Source: Congregibacter brevis
GTDB taxonomy: Bacteria > Pseudomonadota > Gammaproteobacteria > Pseudomonadales > Halieaceae
Assembly (NCBI RefSeq): GCF_045689245.1
Contig: NZ_CP136865.1
Location: forward strand, 3,348,001-3,412,000
Direction of reading: 5' to 3'
Length of the DNA: 64,000 nucleotides
The notes under the pieces: generated by a model
What the model was told of the DNA's origin: nothing
What the model saw: only the letters and a program-made list of their open reading frames with translations
Database searches by the model: none
Translations under genes and position numbers: made by a program
In this document: one piece after another, positions 9,194-17,695 of the stretch
Layout: each line of letters begins with the position of its first letter
Position numbering within the stretch: the first letter of the stretch is position 1

Positions 9194-9772
9194 ATGGCTT
9201 TTGAACTACCCGCTCTGCCGTACGACCAAGATGCGCTCGAACCGCATATATCGGCAGAGACACTGGAGTTTCATTACGGAAAACACCACAAATCTTACGT
9301 AGACAAGCTCAACGGCATGGTCGCCGGCACAGCTCACGAGTCAGCGACATTGGAAGAGGTAATCCGACAATCTGAGGGTGGCGTTTTCAATAATGCCGCG
9401 CAGATCTGGAATCACAGTTTTTACTGGAACTGCCTCTCTCCCAACGGCGGCGGTGAGCCCAGCGGAGCACTGGCAGAAGCTATCAACAGTGCGTTCGGCT
9501 CCTTCGCTGAGTTCAAAGAACAATTCTCAACGGCAGCGGCGGGTAACTTCGGCTCCGGATGGACGTGGTTAGTGCAAAGCGCTGACGGCTCCGTAGCTAT
9601 CAGCAATACCAGTAATGCGGGCTGCCCTCTGACTGAAGACGTTACTCCGCTATTGACCGTCGACGTATGGGAACACGCCTACTACATCGACTACCGCAAT
9701 GCTCGACCCAAGTACCTCGAAGCGTTCTGGAATCTCGTCAACTGGGAGTTTGCAGCTAGCAACATGGCGTAA
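9194..9772 (+). CDS. sodB: Iron superoxide dismutase
   Basis: 192 residues. It converts superoxide to peroxide and oxygen in the cytoplasm. Metal ligands expected for Fe/Mn SOD are visible: a histidine in LEFHYGKHH near residues 22-30, a histidine in IWNHSFYW, and DVWEHAYYIDYRN with the Asp and His ligands near the C-terminus. The NNAAQIWNHSF and AGNFGSGWTWLV stretches favour the iron type. I start at the ATG at 9194, preceded by GGAG 7 nt upstream; an upstream in-frame ATG would add an unsupported 36-residue extension. Confidence 0.95.
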   Translation: MAFELPALPYDQDALEPHISAETLEFHYGKHHKSYVDKLNGMVAGTAHESATLEEVIRQSEGGVFNNAAQIWNHSFYWNCLSPNGGGEPSGALAEAINSAFGSFAEFKEQFSTAAAGNFGSGWTWLVQSADGSVAISNTSNAGCPLTEDVTPLLTVDVWEHAYYIDYRNARPKYLEAFWNLVNWEFAASNMA

Positions 9773-9789
9773 ACCGGCCCCTTCCGATT

Positions 9790-9824
9790 GAGCCGCCTCA
9801 GCGACAGCTCAGGCGGCTTTTTTT
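9790..9824 (+). terminator. Rho-independent terminator of sodB
   Basis: AGCCGCCT and AGGCGGCT form an 8-bp G/C-rich stem around a short loop, followed by seven T residues. It starts about 18 nt after the sodB stop. Confidence 0.92.
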
Positions 9825-10053
9825 GTGTCAAGCAAAATTACTCTGATAGTCAGCCTGCACGAGCGCAGCGCTTACTCCGCGTCGCGCAAGCGCTCCTGAT
9901 TGCTGCGTAAGCACTACCCACGCACCGGCTGAAGCAGTGCCCTCGGACGAAGCGAGCAAGCACGGCGTTGTCGATCGAAGCGTAGAAGCGACAGCAGCGA
10001 GATTGGCAATGCCGGGATTGCTCGCGAATTGGTACGAAAGCAACGCGCGGGCA

Positions 10054-10087
10054 CAAAAAAGCCCGGGCTGCGAACAGACCGGGCTTT
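10054..10087 (-). terminator. Rho-independent terminator of groESL
   Basis: On the minus strand AAAGCCCGG and CCGGGCTTTTTT form a strong stem with a 3' T-run, 23 nt after the groEL stop codon. Confidence 0.92.
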
Positions 10088-10110
10088 GATTACGCGCTTG
10101 GGAAGCTGGC

Positions 10111-11760
10111 TTACATCATGCCGCCCATACCGCCCATGCCACCCATATCAGGCATACCGCCACCGCCAGCAGGCGCGCTGTCGTCAGGTGCGTCGGCAAT
10201 CATCACTTCAGTGGTGATCATGAGTCCTGCTACGGAACCCGCCGCCTGCAGAGCAGCGCGAGTCACCTTCGCTGGGTCAAGAATGCCCATCTCGATCATA
10301 TCGCCGTACTCGCCGCTTGCAGCGTTGTAGCCGAAGTTACCTTCGCTCTGGCGAACTTTATCGAGGACAACAGAGGCTTCGTCACCGGCGTTGCCAACAA
10401 TCTGGCGCAGAGGTGCTTCCATAGCACGCAGCGCAGCCGCGATACCGTGGTTTTGGTCCTCGTTATCGCCCTTAAGATCAGTGATCGCAGAGATAGCGCG
10501 GATCAGTGCAACACCACCACCAGATACTACGCCCTCTTCAACGGCCGCGCGGGTTGCGTGAAGCGCATCTTCAACTCGAGCTTTCTTCTCTTTCATTTCG
10601 ATCTCGGTGGCAGCGCCAACCTTGATTACCGCAACACCGCCAGCCAACTTGGCTACGCGCTCTTGCAGCTTCTCACGATCGTAATCAGAAGAAGTGTTTT
10701 CGATCTGTACACGGATCTCTTTCACACGCGCTTCGATAGCAGCAGCTTCGCCGGCACCGTCGATGATTGTGCTGTTGTCCTTGTCCATGGTGAATCGCTT
10801 GGCATTACCCAGGTGCTCAAGAGTCGCGGCTTCCAGGTCCAGACCAACTTCTTCTGAAATAACAGTTGCACCGGTGAGAATAGCTATGTCCTGCAGCATA
10901 GCTTTACGACGATCGCCAAAGCCTGGAGCCTTACAAGCAGCGACTTTCACGATGCCGCGCATATTGTTAACAACCAAAGTAGCCAGTGCTTCGCCTTCTA
11001 CGTCTTCTGCAACGATAACCAATGGCTTGGAAGCCTTGGCTACCTGCTCCAGCAGAGGCAGCAACTCGCGAATGTTAGAGATCTTCTTATCAACAAGCAG
11101 AATGAATGGGCTGTCGGTATCAACGCTCATGCTGTCCTGATTGGTGATGAAGTAAGGAGACAGGTAACCGCGATCAAACTGCATACCTTCAACAACATCC
11201 AGCTCGTTCTCGAGGCCAGAGCCCTCTTCGACGGTGATGACACCTTCTTTACCCACCTTATCCATCGCATCGGCGATGATTTCGCCAACCGCAGAGTCAG
11301 AGTTGGCGGAGATAGTACCTACCTGCGCAATCGCCTTGTTGTCTTCACAAGGAATCGCAGCAGCCTGAACCTGCTCTACAGCTGCAGCTACGGCTTTATC
11401 GATACCGCGCTTCAGGTCCATAGGATTCATGCCCGCTGCAACGGACTTGAGGCCTTCATTGACAATCGATTGAGCCAGTACGGTCGCTGTGGTTGTTCCG
11501 TCGCCGGCAACATCAGAAGCCTGAGACGCGACTTCTTTTACCATCTGAGCGCCCATATTCTCGAAGCGATCTTTGAGTTCGATTTCTTTCGCAACGGAAA
11601 CACCGTCTTTAGTCACAGTCGGCGCACCGAAGGACTTCTCGAGGATAACGTTACGACCCTTGGGTCCGAGCGTCGCCTTTACAGCGTCTGCCAGAATGTT
11701 TACGCCTGCCAACATGCGTTGGCGGGCTTCGTCAGCAAAAAATACGTCTTTAGCTGCCAT
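10111..11760 (-). CDS. groL: Chaperonin GroEL
   Basis: 549 residues. It forms the 14-mer barrel that folds proteins with ATP in the cytoplasm. The start MAAKDVFFADEARQRMLAGV, the ATP-binding GPKGRNV and GDGTTTATVLA motifs, and the C-terminal Gly-Gly-Met repeat tail are all classical. The ATG at 11760 has a good AAGGA ribosome binding site. It is 64 nt downstream of groES and ends at a strong terminator. Heat-shock control is visible upstream of groES. Confidence 0.98.
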   Translation of the reverse strand: MAAKDVFFADEARQRMLAGVNILADAVKATLGPKGRNVILEKSFGAPTVTKDGVSVAKEIELKDRFENMGAQMVKEVASQASDVAGDGTTTATVLAQSIVNEGLKSVAAGMNPMDLKRGIDKAVAAAVEQVQAAAIPCEDNKAIAQVGTISANSDSAVGEIIADAMDKVGKEGVITVEEGSGLENELDVVEGMQFDRGYLSPYFITNQDSMSVDTDSPFILLVDKKISNIRELLPLLEQVAKASKPLVIVAEDVEGEALATLVVNNMRGIVKVAACKAPGFGDRRKAMLQDIAILTGATVISEEVGLDLEAATLEHLGNAKRFTMDKDNSTIIDGAGEAAAIEARVKEIRVQIENTSSDYDREKLQERVAKLAGGVAVIKVGAATEIEMKEKKARVEDALHATRAAVEEGVVSGGGVALIRAISAITDLKGDNEDQNHGIAAALRAMEAPLRQIVGNAGDEASVVLDKVRQSEGNFGYNAASGEYGDMIEMGILDPAKVTRAALQAAGSVAGLMITTEVMIADAPDDSAPAGGGGMPDMGGMGGMGGMM

Positions 11761-11824
11761 GATTTGTTCCTTTAAGTCTTTCTAAAAATTGAATGTCTTG
11801 GGTTACGGGCTTTGTCTATCCGGC

Positions 11825-12115
11825 TTACTCTACGACTGCGTAGATTTCGCTCTCACCCATGATGATCAGCTCTTCGCCTTCAACTTCGATAGTGTTGCTG
11901 CCGGCATACTGACCGAATACGACTGTGTCACCCACCTTCACTGCGAGAGGACGAACCTCACCGCTATCCAGCGCTTTGCCATCACCTACAGCGACAACTT
12001 CACCCTGATTTGGCTTTTCTTTGGCGGAACCGGGCAGAAGGATGCCACCGGCCGTGGTTTGTTCTTCTTCGTTACGACGAATGACCACACGGTCATACAG
12101 CGGACGGATCTTCAT
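11825..12115 (-). CDS. groS: Co-chaperonin GroES
   Basis: 96 residues starting MKIRPLYDRVVIRR, the standard GroES opening. It forms the heptameric lid of the GroEL cavity. The mobile loop EEEQTTAGGILLPGSAKEKP is intact. An in-frame ATG eight codons upstream is unlikely, because the family begins at MKIRPL. The transcript starts about 60 nt upstream at the heat-shock promoter, and the leader can form a G/C-rich hairpin just before the start. Confidence 0.97.
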   Translation of the reverse strand: MKIRPLYDRVVIRRNEEEQTTAGGILLPGSAKEKPNQGEVVAVGDGKALDSGEVRPLAVKVGDTVVFGQYAGSNTIEVEGEELIIMGESEIYAVVE

Positions 12116-12173
12116 TGCTTCAAATCTCCAATCAATCAACTTTACGGGACCCCGAAGCGGGGGACTGACTGTG

Positions 12174-12201
12174 TTATGGGGTGTATCAGTGGGATTTCAA
12201 G
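12174..12201 (-). promoter_or_regulatory. Sigma-32 heat-shock promoter for groESL
   Basis: Read on the minus strand, CTTGAAA (12195-12201) is followed 13 nt later by CCCCATAA (12174-12181). This is an almost perfect match to the RpoH consensus CTTGAAA / CCCCATNT with allowed spacing. It is about 58 nt upstream of the groES ATG. Confidence 0.88.
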
Positions 12202-12207
12202 AGGTTT

Positions 12208-12234
12208 TTGGCACTCTTTTGCCTAGAGTGCTAA
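12208..12234. promoter_or_regulatory. CIRCE operator (HrcA binding site)
   Basis: TTGGCACTC, 9 nt, GAGTGCTAA. This differs from the canonical CIRCE TTAGCACTC-N9-GAGTGCTAA by one base. It lies 6 bp upstream of the sigma-32 promoter's -35 element. A possible TAAAAT -10 box sits beside it on the minus strand, so HrcA could repress a second, vegetative promoter. HrcA itself is not in the window. Confidence 0.88.
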
Positions 12235-12309
12235 TTATTTTAGCGAGCCTTGCGGTACACGCTCCCAGAAAGCCCCGCTGCTGGCGAAAAATGCCTTAAT
12301 TACAGTAGC

Positions 12310-12726
12310 TTACAAATCATCATCGTCTAATCGACGAAACTCCCCCTCAATGGGGTCGCCGGGGCGTGACTGATGAGCAGAATGCTGCGTGCTGCCGCCC
12401 AGAGCCGCAAAAAGTTTACGCCGGAGGGGCCCGAACAGCACTAACACAGCTACAACGTCAGTTATCAGGCCTGGAACGATCAACAAGAGTCCTGCCAAGC
12501 CCAGGGCAAGTTCATCGGCGAGGAGTTGCTGGGGTAACACTGCGCCCCCACCCTGAGCAGCGCGGAGTTTATTCACGATCTCCATACCCTGGGCTCGCAA
12601 AATAGCTAAACCGAGCACAAACGTCGCCAGTACATAGAACATCGCCTGGACTGCGCCGATGCGCGATCCAAGCTGAATCAATGTAAAAAGCTCCATCCAC
12701 GGAAGCAGCAGAAAAAACCATCTCAT
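12310..12726 (-). CDS. fxsA: FxsA family inner-membrane protein
   Basis: 138 residues. The N-terminus (MRWFFLLLPWMELFTLIQLG) and a second hydrophobic region (LALGLAGLLLIVPGLITDVV) match FxsA, a small membrane protein whose E. coli member suppresses F exclusion of phage T7 when overproduced. Three to four transmembrane helices are expected, with a polar C-terminal tail. In many gammaproteobacteria fxsA lies directly upstream of groES, as here. Physiological function is not established. Confidence 0.88.
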   Translation of the reverse strand: MRWFFLLLPWMELFTLIQLGSRIGAVQAMFYVLATFVLGLAILRAQGMEIVNKLRAAQGGGAVLPQQLLADELALGLAGLLLIVPGLITDVVAVLVLFGPLRRKLFAALGGSTQHSAHQSRPGDPIEGEFRRLDDDDL

Positions 12727-12791
12727 TATTCAAGTATGGGGGCTCCCAAAGCGTTTGCAAGAGAAGCGCACCCGTCACGTACAATTGTCCC

Positions 12792-13115
12792 ATGACGAAA
12801 AAACACCCCATGGATACCGATCTGGATCAACGCATCTGGCTAACCGTATGTGCGATCCCCGCCGGCAAACTGTCGACCTATGGCGATATAGCCGAGCGTG
12901 CGGGACTTCCAGGAGCCGCCAGGCGGGTAGGAGCCGCGCTACGAAAGCTACCCCATGGCAGCGCCGTGCCTTGGTACCGTGTAGTGAACGCTAGTGGTAA
13001 GAGCTCCTTGCCCCCGGGCAGAAACGGGGCTGATCGACAGCGTAGGCTGCTTGCGGACGAAGGCGTGCTCCTTAGATCTGGGGGCGTGTCCGTACTAAAA
13101 CGCTATCGTTGGTAG
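12792..13115 (+). CDS. Alkyltransferase-like protein (MGMT family, no active-site Cys)
   Basis: 107 residues. It matches the C-terminal DNA-binding domain of O6-alkylguanine-DNA alkyltransferases: IPAGKLSTYGDIA near residues 22-34, then the helix-turn-helix AARRVGAALRK and the Asn-hinge VVNASGK. The active site normally reads PCHR; here it is PWYR near residues 59-62, so it cannot accept alkyl groups. Such ATL proteins bind O6-alkylguanine and hand it to nucleotide excision repair. E. coli YbaZ has PWHR, so the Tyr is a further variation. It is divergent from fxsA. Confidence 0.88.
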   Translation: MTKKHPMDTDLDQRIWLTVCAIPAGKLSTYGDIAERAGLPGAARRVGAALRKLPHGSAVPWYRVVNASGKSSLPPGRNGADRQRRLLADEGVLLRSGGVSVLKRYRW

Positions 13116-13167
13116 TGACTGACCAACGCCCATGGATTAGAAACAGAAACAAGTCAATCACCGTCGC

Positions 13168-14433
13168 TTAAGCATCTGTCTCAGTTTCAGCCTCTAGTTC
13201 CGGTGCGTCCGCCCAAGGAGCTACCCAGGGAAGCAGTAACAAACCGGGTAGAGCCACGACGGCGCACAATAAAAAGAACGTCACCCAATCAAAATACTCG
13301 ACCAAAAACCCGGTACTCGCGTTAGCAAAAGTCCGAGGAATCGCGGCTAGCGCGGTAAACAGAGAAAACTGTGTCGCGGCAAACAATGGACTCGTTTCAC
13401 GCGCTATGAACGCGGTGAATGCGGCAGTGCCCATGCCGACACCCAGATACTCAAAGGCAATCACACTCGCCAGCAACCAAAGCTCTGGCCCATAGTAAGC
13501 AAGTACCGCGAACCCTAAGATAGAAACAACCTGTACCAAGCCGAACATCCACAACGCGCGGTTAATCCCGAGCTTTAGCATCAGCACGCCACCCAGCAAA
13601 CCCCCGATGATTGCAGGCCAAAGAGCTGCATTCTTGGCGACCAAGCCAATCTCTGTCTTAGTAAATCCGATATCCAGATAAAACGGCGTCGATAAGGCCG
13701 TCGCCATATTATCTCCAATCTTGTAGAGCACCAGGAACGCCAAAACGACCAATAGCGCGCGCCAGCCTTTACGACCTATGTATTCCATGAAGGGGGCTGT
13801 CAGTGTTTCCCGAATGCCTGAAGCCTTGGGAAGGCGTGATTCCGGTTCCCGCACAAACAGCGTCATCAGAATACCGACGGACATGAAAGCCCCAGTAATC
13901 CAAAAAACGCTGCTCCAGGGAAGCAGATCCGCCAAAATCAAAGAAAGGCTACCTGGCACCAGGCTGGCTATTCGATAGGCCTGCACATGCACTGCGTTAC
14001 CGAGGCCGAGCTCTCCGTCAGGAAGCAGCTCTCGTCGATAGGCGTCGATTGCTACATCCTGACTCGCACTGAAAAACGCGACAATGAACGCCAGGACTGC
14101 GACACTTGAGGTACTTACCGCAGGATTGATCATCCCCATGGCACCGATGCCCACTAACAGCGCCACCTGAAAAACGAGCATCCACGCCCGGCGCCGCCCA
14201 AGGGCGAGAGGTACATAGCGATCCATAAGTGGCGCCCAGAGAAACTTCCAGTTGTAGGGAATCCCGACTAAGGCAAATAGCCCGATATCGGCAAGGGATA
14301 CACCCGCATCATGGAGCCAAGCCGGAAGCAGCTGTACCAGCACATACAACGGCATGCCCGAAGAAAGCCCGGTAAACACGCAAATGAGCATGCGCCGAGA
14401 AAGTATTTGCTGTAGGACACTGCCTGTCGTCAT
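13168..14433 (-). CDS. ampG: AmpG-type muropeptide permease (MFS)
   Basis: 421 residues with 12 predicted hydrophobic helices. The N-terminal pattern FTGLSSGMPLYVLVQLLPAW and IPYNWKFLWAPLMDRY are typical of the AmpG / peptide-acetyl-CoA transporter family, which imports anhydromuropeptides for cell-wall recycling. The sequence FSASQDVAIDAYRRELLPDG in the first half is a strong family mark. It is shorter than E. coli AmpG (491 residues), but length varies in the family. It is divergent from the first sulfotransferase gene, about 40 nt away. A related PAT-family substrate is possible. Confidence 0.75.
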   Translation of the reverse strand: MTTGSVLQQILSRRMLICVFTGLSSGMPLYVLVQLLPAWLHDAGVSLADIGLFALVGIPYNWKFLWAPLMDRYVPLALGRRRAWMLVFQVALLVGIGAMGMINPAVSTSSVAVLAFIVAFFSASQDVAIDAYRRELLPDGELGLGNAVHVQAYRIASLVPGSLSLILADLLPWSSVFWITGAFMSVGILMTLFVREPESRLPKASGIRETLTAPFMEYIGRKGWRALLVVLAFLVLYKIGDNMATALSTPFYLDIGFTKTEIGLVAKNAALWPAIIGGLLGGVLMLKLGINRALWMFGLVQVVSILGFAVLAYYGPELWLLASVIAFEYLGVGMGTAAFTAFIARETSPLFAATQFSLFTALAAIPRTFANASTGFLVEYFDWVTFFLLCAVVALPGLLLLPWVAPWADAPELEAETETDA

Positions 14434-14472
14434 CGGTGATAATACGAATCAAGGAAATCTAAAAATGTTGTC

Positions 14473-15177
14473 ATGAACCACACATACCTTTTTATTTTAT
14501 CGCCTCCATACAGCGGATCGACTGTACTGTGGCAGTTACTCAAGACATCATCGCAGGTATCGGCCTTACCTGACGAGGGGCAAAAGCTTCCCGAGTTACG
14601 CAACATGATGCGCGACAACCCCTGGGACCCAAGCACCACCTTTGATTGGGACTTGATATCTACCACCTGGCATCACTACTGGGATTCCGAAAAACCCGTG
14701 CTTTTGGAGAAAAGCCCCCCGCACCTATGCCGCGTCGACGCGATTCTAGAACGCTTCCAGCCCACGGAATTTATCCTTCTCATGCGCGACCCCCTTGCGA
14801 TCTGCGAGGCCTTACATCGCCGCAATGGCATGTCATGGGAAGCCGCGGCTGAGCGTTGGACCTATTGGTTAGGGTTGCATCTTAAAACGCGCGAAGAACA
14901 ATCGAGCAGTCAAGTGCTGTACTACGAGGACATGGTGGCCGACCCCCAATTCGTCTTTAAAACTCTGGCAGAGTGGCTACCTTCACTGCAGGACGTGGAC
15001 TACACAAGTGCCATTGAAGCACACGCTGTCGACGGCGTGCAAAAACGACCTCTACTAGATATGAATCCGCGAAAAATCACACAAATCAAACCAGCTGACA
15101 GACTGCGAGTACTCAAAACTCTGGAAAAGTCACTCTCGTTGATTGAGGAAACTCCCTATGCTGCACAGTATTTCTGA
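14473..15177 (+). CDS. Sulfotransferase family protein 1
   Basis: 234 residues. Transfers a sulfuryl group from PAPS to an acceptor, by family. The 5'-phosphosulfate loop SPPYSGSTVLW is at residues 10-20 and the 3'-phosphate motif MRDPLAICEALHR near residues 98-110. No signal peptide or membrane helix, so it should act in the cytoplasm. It is first of a cluster of sulfotransferases and converges on the TIM-barrel gene, with 6 nt between the two stop codons. Acceptor unknown. Confidence 0.82.
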   Translation: MNHTYLFILSPPYSGSTVLWQLLKTSSQVSALPDEGQKLPELRNMMRDNPWDPSTTFDWDLISTTWHHYWDSEKPVLLEKSPPHLCRVDAILERFQPTEFILLMRDPLAICEALHRRNGMSWEAAAERWTYWLGLHLKTREEQSSSQVLYYEDMVADPQFVFKTLAEWLPSLQDVDYTSAIEAHAVDGVQKRPLLDMNPRKITQIKPADRLRVLKTLEKSLSLIEETPYAAQYF

Positions 15178-15183
15178 TTTTAG

Positions 15184-16869
15184 TCACCTCTTAATGGCAG
15201 CCTCGGCGCGACCTTTATCAGAATCCTCAGCCTGTGACTCTTCCTCGTTTACTTCTATCTCAGCTCCATTCTCCTGCCCATCTACCTGCCCTTCGTCCTC
15301 GGTGGGCCCTTCATAGTTCGCGAGCTGTGAATTGAAGTGCTGAATTGTTTCCAATAAGGGGCCGGGATTGGCATCGAGATCTCTGACACCCGCGGTGTAG
15401 GTTTCGTAGTACAGGAATACCCGAGTGATTGTCAGCGCACGCCCGAGATTCTCGATTTCAAAGTCGATGCCATTATCGAAAACATCTTCTAAATCTGCTG
15501 CGACTCGAGCCACTAACCTGCCCTTTGCTTGCACCTCGCAGCTGGCCCAGGCGCCGTTATTGAGTCGTACACGCAGGTTAGATACGCCAAAGCCTCGCCA
15601 GCGCAGGAACTCAAGCTCCAAGAACACTTCTTGAGTCGTGTGGTTACGCTGAACCCAGGTGACTCGTGGCTCAATCCGCTGCGCTAAACGGCCCCCCTGC
15701 ATCAATCGCACGCCGCCTGCCTTTCGGACTCGAGACAGTTCCGACAGCGTCCACCCTCTAGCGGCGTCCAGAAGTGCTCCGTTGTAGAGTATGCTCATAC
15801 GATAGTCGCGGCTCGCCCACAGACCATATCCACCGGCGTACTTTCGCAATAGCGGCGAGGCTAATGATAAAAACTCAGTGACTTGATCGTCGGCGATTTT
15901 GGCGTGTGTGCCCAGGTATTTCTGCGTGTTATCAATAAAATTGAACTGCTCTACGATTTGCCCCGGAAGAAGGCCTCCCTCACTGGTAGTCTCAAGCATA
16001 TATCGGAGTAAGACTTCAGCCTGCTCGGCACTCAATTCCTCACCGATATTTTCTGCACCCATAAAAGGTGCCCAGTAGGAATACCGGTTGGGCTCCCAAT
16101 CCAGAAACGGCTCGTTATCCCGCCAATGTATGCCCCCGTCCGTGGGCACAGGGTCTTTATCCACGCGATACTCGACTCCGAGATCGGACCACTGTGATCG
16201 AGCAAGCCCGAACATCTGCGCCATCCGCGCATTTGCGAACGCTAAGTAGTCGCCATGTGCCGGGCTTTGTTTTGAGGGTATGCAACCCTCGTGCGCAATA
16301 CCCTGCGCGTCGAGATAATCCAAATAACCCGACGCTTTCGCAGCCGCAATGTTGGCATCTCCCTTCTGCTCCTGCCAAACCCTGAAGGCATGCCATAGCT
16401 CTTCCCACGAAATAAAACCACCGATGCAGCACTTATAGTCCTGACAGATTCGTGAGATCTGCGCAAAATAGTCCAACCATGCCTGTTCAATGACAGGGTC
16501 TGTGAGAAGCGCCTGGGCCCACCGAAAGCCATTCAGGGAAGGCGCCATCATAACCTGGTGTGTGTATGCCACACGTAGCAAAACAGCGAGTCCTACACGC
16601 TGGGCCTCGCGAAGCACCAGCCGTAACTGACGTTCATAAAACTCATCATAAGTGACGGGTGTCTGACTTGACTGGAAACTACGCCATGGCACCACAACGA
16701 TAATCGTATTAAATCCGTCTCTTCGCAGTTGTGTTAACTCACTACGAACAAACGACGAGCGCATGACCTGCAATGAATCCAACGGCCATCCGTCGGAAAA
16801 GTAGTGTGCTGCGATTACAAACTCTGGCGGCCTAAATCTTCCGCGGAACACCCTTCGGAGCAGTGACAA
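15184..16869 (-). CDS. TIM-barrel glycoside hydrolase-like protein
   Basis: About 561 residues; no family assigned with certainty. The N-terminal 350 residues read like a GH-A clan TIM barrel: ELTQLRRDGFNTIIVVVPW (second strand), then GLAVLLRVAYTHQVM. Candidate catalytic glutamates are in FISWEELWHAF and QIVEQFNFID. A beta-rich C-terminal domain and a very acidic tail (last about 45 residues) follow. No signal peptide. I place the start at a TTG at 16869, one base after the upstream stop, with GGGAG 9 nt before it; a longer start would overlap the sulfotransferase by 95 nt. It may process the glycan made by its neighbours. Confidence 0.65.
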   Translation of the reverse strand: MSLLRRVFRGRFRPPEFVIAAHYFSDGWPLDSLQVMRSSFVRSELTQLRRDGFNTIIVVVPWRSFQSSQTPVTYDEFYERQLRLVLREAQRVGLAVLLRVAYTHQVMMAPSLNGFRWAQALLTDPVIEQAWLDYFAQISRICQDYKCCIGGFISWEELWHAFRVWQEQKGDANIAAAKASGYLDYLDAQGIAHEGCIPSKQSPAHGDYLAFANARMAQMFGLARSQWSDLGVEYRVDKDPVPTDGGIHWRDNEPFLDWEPNRYSYWAPFMGAENIGEELSAEQAEVLLRYMLETTSEGGLLPGQIVEQFNFIDNTQKYLGTHAKIADDQVTEFLSLASPLLRKYAGGYGLWASRDYRMSILYNGALLDAARGWTLSELSRVRKAGGVRLMQGGRLAQRIEPRVTWVQRNHTTQEVFLELEFLRWRGFGVSNLRVRLNNGAWASCEVQAKGRLVARVAADLEDVFDNGIDFEIENLGRALTITRVFLYYETYTAGVRDLDANPGPLLETIQHFNSQLANYEGPTEDEGQVDGQENGAEIEVNEEESQAEDSDKGRAEAAIKR

Positions 16870-16870
16870 G

Positions 16871-17695
16871 CTAGGAAGCTCCCAAGCGCTGGCAGCGGCT
16901 ATCCAGCTTGTCCAACAGGGCTTCCGCGTTGTTGAGACCTTGCCAGTCAGCATCAAACCGTTCACACGCTAGCTCATAAAGGGTCAGATCCAAGCTGTTC
17001 GCCTCTCTCACGGAATCTAAAAGCTCACCCAGGTTTTGCTCAACGGCTTCGCGACGTTCTTCAGGAGTCCGTCGATCGCCCGCATCGCGAACGTTCTGCC
17101 GCCGAAAGGCAAGGTCGATCTCGGGAAATTCCTCTTTCAACGCCTGCTCGAAGAGCACGACACTCTCACTGTATCGTTCAACAATGCCGACAGCAGGTAG
17201 GCTGTCTAAAAGCTGTTTCGCGCGCTCAAATTGCTGCTGATCACCCTCACCCGGATAGGTTCCTGACAGCATACGCGTCTGGTAATTTCGGATAACCGGC
17301 CCAGTACGCTCCTCAAGCCGCCAGCGCACATAGCTTTGAAGATCTCCATCTCGGGCCCTTTGCGTTCCTGGATGATCTACTGCCTGACGGCGTTCAAATT
17401 CGTAAACCGATAATATGCGCTCTATGGGATGTCGAAGTAGCACGAGGGGGCGCAGCACTGCTCCACTCAACGAGGGTAAAGGGAAGGGTAGCCAGTGACT
17501 TGAAAGTGCTCGTAACCCCGAATTGTCCCTAAGAAACTTGGCCAGATACTCTGGATTACCGCGCATATTGGCGTCGTCACGATGATCACAAAATCCTGCA
17601 GAAAAACTCCGCTCGAGACTCCAATCAAGGGTAGTGCCGGCATTCTTAAACAAGTGAGCGTGCAGAAGGATTGGGCGCACTTGATCCTTACTCAT
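16871..17695 (-). CDS. Sulfotransferase family protein 2
   Basis: 274 residues. The N-terminal loop HLFKNAGTTLDWSL (about residues 14-27) binds the PAPS 5'-phosphosulfate and LLRHPIERILSVYEFE (about 85-100) is the 3'-phosphate motif, as in the carbohydrate sulfotransferase family. It is a clear paralogue of the next gene, sharing the HxFKNAG loop, the GF.DHRD segment, SGL.ALSSH, the RHPIER motif and IDLA..RQNV. The two overlap by 4 nt (ATGA). No signal peptide. Substrate unknown, perhaps a sugar hydroxyl. Confidence 0.8.
   Translation of the reverse strand: MSKDQVRPILLHAHLFKNAGTTLDWSLERSFSAGFCDHRDDANMRGNPEYLAKFLRDNSGLRALSSHWLPFPLPSLSGAVLRPLVLLRHPIERILSVYEFERRQAVDHPGTQRARDGDLQSYVRWRLEERTGPVIRNYQTRMLSGTYPGEGDQQQFERAKQLLDSLPAVGIVERYSESVVLFEQALKEEFPEIDLAFRRQNVRDAGDRRTPEERREAVEQNLGELLDSVREANSLDLTLYELACERFDADWQGLNNAEALLDKLDSRCQRLGAS

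Larger units (their letters stand above)
9773..10110. other. Convergent intergenic region between sodB and groEL
   Basis: 338 bp holding two terminators pointing at each other (9790-9824 for sodB, 10054-10087 for groEL). The 230 bp between them contains only a short minus-strand open frame with no ribosome binding site and no recognisable protein. I see no gene, promoter or RNA I can support here. Confidence 0.7.

Noticed and set aside
9828..10043. Minus-strand 71-codon open frame between sodB and groEL
   Set aside because: No ribosome binding site, no recognisable protein and it lies between two terminators; likely chance.
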